64,000 nt of DNA from Trichoplax sp. H2 (lineage: Eukaryota; Placozoa; Uniplacotomia; Trichoplacea). Location: assembly GCA_003344405.1 (NCBI GenBank), contig NOWV01000149.1, positions 123,852 through 187,851 of the forward strand, read 5' to 3'. How positions within the stretch are numbered: the first letter of the stretch is position 1; every line of letters starts with the position of its first letter. Shown piece by piece: positions 45,615 to 56,590 of this stretch. Below the pieces are notes generated by a model. That model saw nothing but the letters and a program-made list of their open reading frames with translations, was not told the DNA's origin and made no database searches. Position numbers and translations under genes: made by a program.

Positions 45615-48149
45615 CTACAGTCTATTGCCTTATAATGCAATAATTATAAAGCGCTAAAAAATGATGAGTGTATCTCTGAAAAATGTCTAATTAAATGATG
45701 CAAAGTCCTAGCATGGGCTGCTTATTACATCAATTCAGATATTTTGATATAATTACGTGGCATAGCGCCTGCACTTGCCCTAGATTAATTAATTAGTTTT
45801 TTAACAAGAGGTATTTTAGATGCTATTTGAACAATTACATTCTCGAAAAGAATTACTAACAATGCAAAGTAACCTGATGCAATGATGTTTCCTAATTTTA
45901 ATGAGACTTCGGCTATGAATAGAATATGTCAACACTTGAGCAACAGAATGAAAGAACTGGACCACCGCCACCTGGCAGCTTTATAGCAAGTGTGTATTAA
46001 AAAATTTCGACTTATGTACTCCATAACATATGTTTATACTAACTAGTAATTGTTGAAATTCAGATACGAGATTTATTGGCAGATGAAATATTAAGTATGA
46101 TAGTCAATAAATTATCTATTAGCAACATTATGGCAATTATTATTAAGTTACAGAATTGTTAGCGAAAGCTATAATAGTAATGTCCGCCCTAAATCAAAAA
46201 AAATGGTGTTAACAAAGCTTGTATTGTTTAGCATAAACTATATTGAGATTTTAACATTTTGGTATGTCATTTGGATCGCATTGTAAGGCCAATATATTAT
46301 TAAGATTTCATGATTATAATAATTCAAAATTGTACATTTACGTGTTCTTCATAATAGTTCTCTTATATAAAATTTGACTCTAAGCAGATCTTGGTAAACA
46401 TGTATTTATGATAGAATGAAAATAATTTAACGGTTCTTAATTTTCTTTATTTTCATTCATCGATAGTTATAAAGGCATTTCTAACTTTTACCGTACCCTT
46501 TAAAATGACGCCTTAGATTTGAGTAAAGCTAATTATACGATAATTTTTGTCTTATTGTAAATATCGCTCCTGTCTATAGACCTATATTACAGATCTTTTT
46601 AAAGACTCTGTAATTGACTTTAACTAGGTTCAGCTTTTATGAAGATCTTATTGTCTATATATTTCAACTCATTCTCTTATAATATTACCAATTGCTTAAT
46701 TTTTTTCTTTCAGAAATAGCAGCTCAAAGAAATACAAGAATTTATTTTAAATTAGTAATTCTAGACAGATGTATCTTTCAAAATATTGACTTAGTTACTA
46801 ACAGAAAACTTTGAATACCAGTAATTATCATACAACTCCAATTAATTCGCTCGAGGAACTAATACAACATCTTTAATGATAGCCAAAAGCAAACCTCTCT
46901 GTTGTGTCAATAGTTTGCAGAAGAACTTGTTTTCCCTAGATGCATTAAGTAATCAATCATTTATCAATATTTTTACTAGCATATAAAGCCGTGTAATACT
47001 CAATCACAATATTCTATATAACTCCTCTCGATTTTTTAAAGCATGAAACACTCGCAGCTCGTTTACACTTCTGGAAATTAGTAATATTTTAGTATCATCT
47101 AACTGTATCGCATTTAAATTCAACTATAATCTGATGACACTAAGTTATGGTAATGTTATTAAAAAGTTTTTTGACACAACAGAGAGGTTTACTTTTTGGC
47201 TATCACTAAAGATGTTGTATTAGTTCCTCGAGCGAATTAATTGGAGTTGTATGATAATAAGTTATTTGCTCCATATTAAATTTCTTCAACTCCATTTAAC
47301 ATTTTGTAATTGGTGGGTATGTGCTTAGTCGATTATTTTTTTAAAGTCAAATCTAATTAAGATACAATATATCAGTCAACTTGTCTGAAAACTTAAGGCT
47401 AGAAATTGTAAGGAACTTTGCGACATGGAGAATACCTGTAGGCTAAGTGTTTTGGTCTTTGAAGAGCTGTTCACGTTAAGTTTAATGTGTGGCGAAGTTC
47501 TAGAATCTTCCAGATACCAATTTATTAATTTATAAAATAATTCCAAAATAAACAGAGAGTATGCGCTAATTTTTGCTAATTAAATAAGAGATTTACTCAA
47601 ATACTTAGGAAGCCAATGAAGGATTCTCCTCGGCATGTAAAGATATGAATAATATAACCTTAGTATTGGAAACAGCAACGATTTATGGGTGCTATTGTCA
47701 GACCGATTATAATATCCATGTAACAACATCAATACTATTAGAAGGAAAAATATTAACTTCTTTCTATTGACCATAGCCGTTTTAAAATATTGTGCATACA
47801 TAAACTCACGCTTTGCTTAAGGTCAGTGCAATTAGTGGATAAATTAATAGGGGATTTAAAGAATCTTGTTGGAAAATATTCTTGTTAATTTGAAGTTTTA
47901 ATCGATTTAATAATTATTAGATATAATCTAATCTAATCACTATCATCTTTGACACTAGTTGAAACTATTTAATGTTTAATCTACAACTGCGGGGCAGCTA
48001 AGTTTACTTCTGCAATAACTAAAAGATTACAGGCATCTGCCAAAATAAATTAGATTATTAAAAAATCATTTACGATTGTAACTATCACCAATTTTTTTGG
48101 AGTTGAGAGTAATACCATTAATACTATATGTAAAATAAGTCACATAGTT
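45615..48149. other. Intergenic; contains a large foldback repeat
   Basis: The left end is the presumed promoter of receptor F. A foldback element occupies about 46824-47258. A 73-codon minus-strand frame (47580-47801) has a hydrophobic stretch but no recognisable family, and I do not call it a gene. Confidence 0.5.
46824..47258. repeat. Foldback element with inverted arms of about 87 bases and a 260-base centre
   Basis: Bases 46824-46910 and about 47171-47258 are reverse complements with only a few mismatches. Both arms contain the word CTCGAGGAACTAATACAACA or its complement, and CAACAGAGAGG or its complement. The centre is AT-rich and non-coding. This is the architecture of a non-autonomous foldback transposable element. 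Flanking target duplications could not be fixed by eye. Confidence 0.88.
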
Positions 48150-48990
48150 TACAGATTGTAATTGATTATGTAGCTACTGCAGACAAATAATGATCCGTAT
48201 TTCTGGAAGAATCTGAGGTATTAAAATTGTATAAGCTGATAGAAATATTGCTGGCATAGCTGTAATCTTTGGAATTCCTCTAGCTACCTAGAAATATGTC
48301 GGAATGGAGGTCACGACCAGGCAAGATAATAGTAATATGACTCAGACATTTGATCGCGCTTCATTAAAGTTTTCAAGTAGGGATCGAACTTGAAAAGCTA
48401 TAATATTGTAGGTAAAACTTATAAAGTCATTACTACCGGAGAACTGAGATATATGCAAACTAATTGAACTTCGATGAAACTAGTAAGAACTGGCTTGGAT
48501 AACAGTTGGCGATAAAAACTTAATCCAAACATCAGTGCTACGATACATATTCAAATAGCAAAAAATAAATGTAACTTGACTCCTTATTTTTGTAAGATTT
48601 TTTAGCATGGCGCTGTAGCTAACTAAATTTCGAAATATTAATCACAATTTTCTTCAATTTGCATGCTACGATGGAAGTTATACAAATTGATTTAATTTTA
48701 TGACTGCAATTTGATAATACGCGAGGTAAATTATCTGGCGAAAACCTATTTATGATTCAGTTTGACAAAATGAGATCTTTTAAAAGCTTTCTTAATTATG
48801 ATTATCCATCTTATTATTAGCATTGCCAGAACTATTGATGCAATACTTACTAGATTATAGGATTGCATGATCACTGCTCCAATTAAAGTGTTTGGCTTTA
48901 GGAGTTATGCTACTCTATAAAAAATTATCCTTCCATAAATAACTTTGTTAGTACTATTTTGTGTTTAGGTTAGTAAATTTTTACTTTTAA
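48150..48990 (-). pseudogene. Decayed class C GPCR relic, membrane domain
   Basis: On the minus strand, AFQVRSLLENFNEARSN near 48350-48405 matches the loop-3 motif FKARSLPDNFNESRYI. WIIIIKKAFKRSHF near 48775-48815 matches the helix 1 to loop 1 segment WVVIIKRNTPVIKGSNF. Weaker traces of helices lie between, with stops and frameshifts throughout. It lies just 3' of the broken receptor at 49474-52147 and looks like an older duplicate of that subgroup. No ligand domain was recognised. Confidence 0.75.
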
Positions 48991-49473
48991 GATTGATGTA
49001 TTAAAGGAAATTATTAAAATGTACTATTATGAAGTGAATTTGAATGGAAATGTTTAATAGATCAAATAAAGGTTCTACGGCTTCATTAACACTACCAATA
49101 TAAAGTTGTTTTACAAAGTCTTTTTATTCGATTATATTTGATACATTAATGTCATTCAAAGCTACTTAACTTTAGTAAATATCATAGGAGCATGAACTTA
49201 TAATTATTAGATAGAACTACTTACAATTCAATTTAACATTAATTTTATACCATTAAATATGTCCTTTATTGGGTAACTCGTAAGTCAGGCTTCCATTAAA
49301 AAAGGCTTGATAATATTATCTAATTGCGAAATAATTTTATTATGTACCTACAGAGAAAAGTAGATTTAGTAAAGAAATGAATTTCGGAGTAATGTGCAAA
49401 TTATAGGCTATCGGATATCATTACTCAAAGAATTATAAGAATGATTTCTTTTAGTTATGTCGGTACCGTGAAA
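48991..49473. other. Short gap between the 48-kb relic and the broken receptor
   Basis: AT-rich. It may include unrecognisable remains of the relic's cysteine-rich domain, and the 3' flank of the broken receptor. Nothing definite was seen. Confidence 0.4.
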
Positions 49474-52147
49474 CTAAATTGCAGATATGGCAGTGCTTCC
49501 ATTATTTCTTGATGGCATTTGATTAGGATATTTGGTTTGCTTGTCAACCTTTGCAAATGTAAACTTAGCAATACTAGCTGCAGCTTCATATTGTGTATTC
49601 AAATGCGGTTGACGAATGATAATGTACATTTTTGGCAAGAAGTAACAAAATTGAGTCACAAATTCATAAAATATCATCATTAAACAAGACAGTATTGATC
49701 GCAACTGACCATGAAAAAAATACATGACTGGAGTTACGGTTAATGCAAGAAATGCATACAAAATACTAGCTATCAAGATATATCGAGCATCATTGCAGTT
49801 ATCCGGTAATGATCTTATACGAAAGGCAAATACAAGGCCAACGGTAACTGCTGTTGTCCATAGCACTACAGCAGCAGTAAAGGCCGGAAAGCTGAAAACT
49901 TCGCATGATTTTACGAGCTGTTGTTTGTCGTTCTCATATTTGATAATTTTTAGTGATTGATATACGATTAACCCAACGATAATCGCGTTAGTAATAGTCA
50001 TAGTTACAATGAAAACAATAACTTGATTTCGTGTTTTTGACAATTTCTTGTATAAGGACCGCTGACGAAAGCCATTTCGGAATATAGCTGCTACTTGAAT
50101 TGTCTTGCAAATGACAGTAACTGCTACGCCAGTCTGACTATTAGCAGTGAGTAGTAATCTAAATGTGCAATTGAAAACAGTACTGTCACAAAGAAACATG
50201 ATTGAAGCAGGAAGGGACATAGCGTTATAACCCATTAAAATATTAATCAACGTAAAATTGGATCCTTTAATTACAGGAGTATTTCGTTTGATGATAACGA
50301 CAACCCAAATAAATATCGAATTAATCAAGAAGACAAACCATAGGCAGCAAGCAATAATAAAGTATTTATCTCTAAATGAAATATTAATGATTTCGTAACC
50401 AATACATTTCGTTTTGTTCTCATTTGGAGCAGTAAATGGCTCACATTTAGTGCAATTTGACTGATTGGTAGAATTAGTTATAGAATGAAAGTAGCATTTA
50501 GTGCAGAGCCAACAACATTTTAGTGATTTCTTGTCAAGACTATTGTAATAACGGTAAGTACCGGGCTGACAATCATCAGAACAGCGAGCAACTGGTACAA
50601 TACCACTATTCCATTTTATTTTTGTTTTATTAATAATTAAACCGTAATCTTCATCCCAATATCCAACTTTGACATGTTTTATTGGACCTTTACCGATACT
50701 CTTCGCTGGAACTTGCAAGTTAATTATATTGTAAAGTAAATGATTAGTTCCGTCGGCGCGAAAGTGAAAATCGTCGTTTGATATGCCCTTAAAGGTTACC
50801 TTGCTTAAATATTCATTTAATTTTAGTCGATCGTAATGAGATGCAAGATTATCTACTGGAGAACAGTGTGTTGAATTGCAACCTAATTTGCTATGTAGTG
50901 CGTAAGCTAAAGCTAATGCTGCATCCATAACATAAGCAGCGGAGTCATGCATGGAATAAAATGATTCTGAAAAGTAACGTTTGAGATTATTATTAATTAT
51001 ACAGCTTGCCATTATGGATTCAGTATTATTTCCAAGAGATTGGAGTTTTTCTGACCAAGCTGCTATAAACCAAGGATTCTTAATATTATTACAGAAGTCA
51101 AGTTCGTCTAAATAAGATTGAAAGTCCTGTAACGAACCATCCATTATATCCATACCCAATGCACCACCAATTACGCTAGGATTTAGTGCATTAATTCTAG
51201 CAGAACTTAACAAATCATACGACCCTATCCATGTCTTACCTACTAAACCCTCGGATTCTACTTTTCGAAGGAATGGATAAATAAGCGCTTCACCACCAGC
51301 GAGAATAATGACGTTCGAACAAGTATTTAAGTTTTAATACAATTTCCTTTAAATTAGATTGCGTGTAATTGTCATTTATAATTCCGGTATATCCAATACA
51401 AATTTCATTATTAAAAAGTAATTTAGAAACAATTTTATTATAATTCTCGGCAAAATTTGATCCAGCTACGATAATAGATATATAATTCCAGCGAAATTTT
51501 GCAACAATATCAAGGAATACTAGCACCTGCATCGTTACTGGTGAACGTGAACGATAGAAGTATGGAAAGAGTTGACGAAGTGATTGACTTACGTGGGATG
51601 TACCGTAACTGATTTGAAGAAAATACAAACTACTAGTATATATGGCCAACGAAGTTGAAATGTCATCTGATTTCTCACCGACAATTCCAAGAATTGGAGT
51701 GGTCATTGTGTGATTATATTGAAATTTTATGTTACTATCAGTCCATTGATTAGGTACATGGTTGAATTTTTGGTATGAAGGCTAGTCAAAATTGGCTGGA
51801 TTACTGAACATTAATTCATAACTTACCAATTTCATAGCCATTTCTCGAGATGAGCAAGAATCAATTAGTGTCCAACCAACTTTGATACCAGGCAATAAGT
51901 TTTGGTTGGCATTGATTAAAATATCTATAGCGTATATCATAGCTTGTGTGAGCTTTACATTGACTAAATTGAATTCATAGCATTGATTTAAGGTACTGTT
52001 ATAATGTAAGGTATTAGGAAAAACACCTATAATTTGAATATCTCCTGGTTGATAAGAGTAAATATGGCAATGTGAAGACTTTATCTTTACAAAAGTAACA
52101 ATGACGAAAAAAAAAATATAACTTTTAATAAGTTGCTTTAGGACCAT
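49474..52147 (-). pseudogene. Nearly complete class C GPCR with one in-frame stop and one frameshift
   Basis: The Met at 52147 begins a good signal peptide (SYIFFFVIVTFVKI), then QAMIYAIDILI. An in-frame TAG at 51782-51784 interrupts a variable loop of the first ligand-domain lobe. The same frame continues through PILGIVGEKSDD to a stop at 51290-51292. A one-base shift between about 51318 and 51345, just before VIILAGGEALIY, moves the rest into the frame that runs to 49474. That downstream part is clean: GSYDLLSS, NPWF, nine Cys with CCWLCTKC at about 50465-50600, seven helices, PKMYII and a tail ending in ISAI. Loop 3 reads SLPDNCNDAR, with Cys for the conserved Phe. I see only these two lesions, so it is a recent pseudogene, a segregating null allele, or an assembly error. 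Confidence 0.88.
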
Positions 52148-53669
52148 TTTGAAAGCTAATTTTACTAAAGGGAAGGGTTGTAGCGATAGAGCAGTATCCT
52201 GCTTTTAAATAACAGAAAATTTTTATACTTTTTCCACAATAGATTGAAATTCGACGATTTTCACTATTAGTTAAAAATATAACATAAACAGCAATATTGA
52301 TGATTCTTAGCAATAAGTTACTTTACGCTTAGAAACGGAATACATAATTTGGTCTTTACGAATATCGTGAAGCTTAATTATAGATGGATCTAGTTACTTT
52401 ACGATATTACAAATTCACACTTGGTATCCTATGATACGCACGGCTTGTTAAATATATAATAAAGAATATAAATTTTTTATTTGCCCATTTATGATTAATT
52501 ATTAGCATTTATGGCTAATAAGAGTATAAGTTAGTAATGTAAGAAATGGAAATTAAATTATTGATTATTTGTAAAGGAACATTTACAAACCGATCTTTTA
52601 GCATATTCTTAGATTAATATTAAATTTAATTTTTCTAGATGAGATGACAGTTGGCTAAAGAGTTTGCTCGTAAATAATGGAGATCTTTTTAATTTAATGA
52701 CGAGTAAAAATAAGTAATAATTTATTCCATGCAATCCATTTTTGATGCTTAATGATTAGCTCGTTGATAACTAATTGAAGATTTATCGTAATGTAACGGT
52801 ACGAACTACCGTGAAGAAATAGATATCTAAATTTGGTGATATTATATTACAACTAGTTACTTACAATAGGAATTGCTCTAATTATAAATGTGTTTCAGTA
52901 AATTTAATGCTGTGCTATAATGTACACTGAAATGATTCTGTGAATGGACATATTGTAGTCCGATTGTGAAAAATTAGTTAGGTAGATGTTCTCACCTAAG
53001 TATTTTTATAAGATAACTCGTGAATGTTAGCTGCTGTAGAAGGGTGTATAAGCCCGTCAGATAGTTGAATAAAGTAGTTTTCAATTGTCTAGTTGAGTTA
53101 AACGTAGAATCAAAGGCATCTAAATTCTTGTGAGGTAGTTAACGGATACTGAATCCCGGAGACTATAGTAATTTAGAGATTTGTTTTACGTTATCCTTGA
53201 CGCGAAGCTGGTTTGTGACGCGTAAATTTAGCGTAAGTTCCATGGTCATGGAATTAGTTATTATCCTTTACTAGCTGATCAGTAATAAAATCTTTGCATG
53301 ATCAATGGAAACCTATTTCTCAAAATTAAAGCCAGTAGTAGTTAGACGTACCGGATGTTATTATATTAATTAGATTTATGTTTCGGTTCAATTACTATTA
53401 GCAAAGGACGTATTGCTCGAAGGAAATTACAGAATATTAAAAATGATGCTTAAAATTATAAGTTATCTGATATTTAATAAAGTAGCTACTGTAAAGCCTT
53501 GATCCCATCTACTATTTATTTGTCAATTCCAGTTTTATTCCCCAATGATTATAGATAAAATTCCGATATCTAGCTAATTAACAAATAGTAAGCTTGCAGA
53601 AGATATTTGAATGTATGCAGACAAATGTTATGCATTAAATCGCGGGTTTTTTGTGAACAACATTAAGAC

Positions 53670-54265
53670 AGAAATTTGATATTACGTTTAATATAATGAA
53701 ATATCCTCGAATTTTTTATTTATATTGATTAAGTTGCATAGAAATTGCTTGTTACTTACATATGCAAGATAACAGTATGAAGGTATTCTTATAAGTTGAA
53801 TCAATGATAATTTATATAGGCAATATTGACAATATACCAAGAGTTTGAAACTTTCTTTAATTGAACTAAGCGATTGTTCTCCATTTATTAAGTGTGAATT
53901 GAATGTAGTATACAATAGCTGTAATGTGAGTATTGTCTGTTATTTATATGATTTTTGAGTTTTCTAACCCCAAATTTGTTATTACATTTAATGTAATGAA
54001 TTATTCTTGATTCTTTATATTTACATACGATGCTTAGGAATTGCTTGATACTCACTCAAGCCATTTGACGGTGTGAAGGCTACTTTTGCTAGTGAAACCG
54101 ATAGTGTTTTATATGGCCAACATTAACATTATACCTACAGTTCGCCACTACGTACAATTAAATAAACGGATTATTCTCAATTTATTGCACTTGTATTGAT
54201 TATGGCGTATAATAGCTACAAATGTGAGTGTTATCAGATATATATACATAGTTTTGGAGTTCTCT
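53670..54265 (+). repeat. Diverged tandem duplication, two units of about 300 bases
   Basis: Unit 1 starts near 53671 and unit 2 near 53971. Shared landmarks in the same order are TTGATATTACGTTTAATATAA versus TTGTTATTACATTTAATGTA, GGAATTGCTTG versus GAAATTGCTTG, an ATATGGCCAACATT-type block, CAATTTATT, GTATACAATAGCT versus GTATAATAGCT, and a final GAGTTTTCT or GAGTTCTCT. There is no open frame through either unit. The function is unknown. Confidence 0.7.
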
Positions 54266-56244
54266 ATTGCCTTAAGACAGAAACTATCATAGGATATGAT
54301 AGATGCTGCATTAATTGCTGCTTAATTGGCCTAAAAAGATATAGATAAGACCTTTGAAGCCTTACATATTGTTGTAAAGTTGCTATACTACTTCAATTAA
54401 TTAATTAATGACATGAACGTAACAAAAAAATTTGGGGGTTTCATTCATAAATAAGACATCTACTGCTGTATTAATCTAGATGACAAAATACTTTCTAGTA
54501 GTTATACTATCTTCAATTATCCTAGGAATCAGGAAAAATAATGTACCGTAGTTAGATGAATCATTTTAAAATAGAATAAATGAAAGAGAGTCTTTATAAA
54601 TTTTACGATTAACAAATACGTAAGCAAGACCTTAATATGATTGTTATGAAAATGTTAACTAAAAGCTATTTGAATTCTGCTTGGCGAAAATTGAATATAT
54701 ATTATAGACTAAAATTGAAAATAGCTATGAGTCTATAGCTCGAAAAAGGATAATTTATAACTGTTAATCTCATACTAAATTCTAGCTAATAACGGGAATT
54801 ATAGTTCTACATGCACAGTATATAGCAGCGCATAGGAGAGGAATGGCTACAATAACTCTTCTATATACCGTACAGTTTCAATTTAAATATTCTGTTTCTA
54901 TTTGTATTTGATAGAGTTTAAATAGCTATGTGTCCTCACTATACATGCAATATTAATAGCAATCTCGCTGTAATTGATTAAAAGAAATGGTTCATATCTT
55001 GAATGATGAAAAATTGCAAATTTGCTAATTGAGTTGCATTGATAATTCTCTTGTTTCGTAATTACTTGATCTACGAATTTCAAATTAAGTCCCGTCACAT
55101 CATGAAATTACGGTTGTCTGAAAGGCTTATCATTATTTGATACGTAATCAGAAATTTATTTCATTTATTATAAAATAGTATATATTTATACATGAACTTA
55201 TGAGGATTGTGGGAAAAGAATGCATTTACAGCTATTAATTAGATGATATAGCGAATAAAGTCTGATTCATTAGATAAATATTACGGTAGTAAATTAGATT
55301 TATTATTGCCTTCTCAGAAAGAATACAGGATAAACCACTGGAAAATAGTAAAATGGATATAGAATTATTAAAACGAATAGCTTTGAATTCTAACTTAAGT
55401 TAACTTTAGGATAAGTATCAGTTTACGTATAAGCTTCAATAACAACCTGGCAAAATCATTTGCTAGGATTATGAAGGGCAGGCTACTGTCTTCGCCAATC
55501 AAACTAATGAAATAACTCACGATTTCTGGAAATATTTTAAACGTTTGCCTTCTTATTTCACTATCTTGAAGTATTTAATTACTACACCACTTCTATAGGC
55601 AAAACAAAGCAATTGGTGGTACCAGGCTATCAAATTATCACAGCAAAGTTATCTAAATTTAACTAATATTTAATCTCATATGATGAGATAAATACTGTCT
55701 TAGATCCCCGAGGTCACTAAATTAATAACAGTCGTAATTCACTGTAATTGTAAACTTTATATCACTAAAGTATTGTTAGATCTCTCTTACTTCACTTCAC
55801 TCATGTTCGATTAATTTGCTAAAATTAGCAAAATACTATCTTATTTCACAATAGCAATAGCCGATATAAATATAGCCTTCAAATTCGGAAGGTTTATTTA
55901 ATCGCTATGCAAATCAGATTCCGGGAGATCCGTTGTATATCACTTCTCCTCCCTCATAAGAAACAGTCGAAAGAGGCTAAGATAAACCGGATATTCAGAC
56001 TTAGCCAATTTTTAATCAATCACAATTCCATGCAAATAATACATCTAACAGTCTCTACTCTCTATATAGTAATTCCTCACTTGAAAATTAGTCAAACTCA
56101 GAAGCGACACCCGGCTATGATAAGCCGGATAATTATCCTGATACTTATGACAGTAGAATCTTCAAACAGATTACTATTACTTTCTATAGTACTTAGGGCC
56201 GATAACTAGAGTATTACTCCGCTAGTTAATACTGAAGGAATCTT

Positions 56245-56590
56245 AACATTTACGTTACGTTACAAATATATAGAATAGAACATTAAAAGTATTAAGACAG
56301 ACCAACAATCCTACACTAGAAGTCAGGCCAAAACGCTTTTGGGTCACAGAGTATTTGATTACAAAGTAAAATAACTTCTACTGTTTTTATGATCGAAATC
56401 AGCTATCAGCTTTATCATAATTGAAGCATAAATTTTATGCTATTAAATAAATCGCTTAAGTTACAATCTTACTTTGTATAATTCTTAACAAAATTAAGCT
56501 ATCCCATATTGCTTAATCATAACACGAATAAAGTAGTGAGGTTCCCAATATACTAAGATACTGAGTAAAACCTATTGTAAATTTCATTTG
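56245..56590 (-). repeat. 3' flank of receptor G, duplicated in pieces at 60860-63320
   Basis: The sequence just beyond the stop codon of receptor G matches three separated blocks to the right: about 60860-60990 (CTGTATTTGATTGCAAA), about 62277-62372 (AATCAGCTATCAGTTTTGTC) and about 63200-63320 (GTATAATTCTTAACA, TTGTAAATTTC). They lie in the same order and lead up to the next receptor copy at 63597. This is the 3' portion of a gene duplication unit. Confidence 0.7.

Larger units (their letters stand above)
52148..56590. other. Large intergenic stretch; contains a diverged tandem duplication
   Basis: The duplication at 53670-54265 is annotated separately, and the last 350 bases belong to a block shared with 60.9-63.3 kb. 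A 100-codon plus-strand frame (55907-56209) shows no family motif. Otherwise nothing was recognised. Confidence 0.5.

Noticed and set aside
47580-47801. 73-codon frame with a hydrophobic segment as a small membrane protein
   Set aside because: Hydrophobic runs are common in translated AT-rich DNA, and nothing else supports it.
51782-51784. The in-frame TAG as part of a small intron in the broken receptor
   Set aside because: The frame continues directly past the stop with family-like sequence, none of the intact relatives has an intron, and an intron would not explain the later frameshift.
55907-56209. 100-codon plus-strand frame as a gene
   Set aside because: Composition like the surrounding AT-rich DNA, no motif, and no sign of spliced neighbours.
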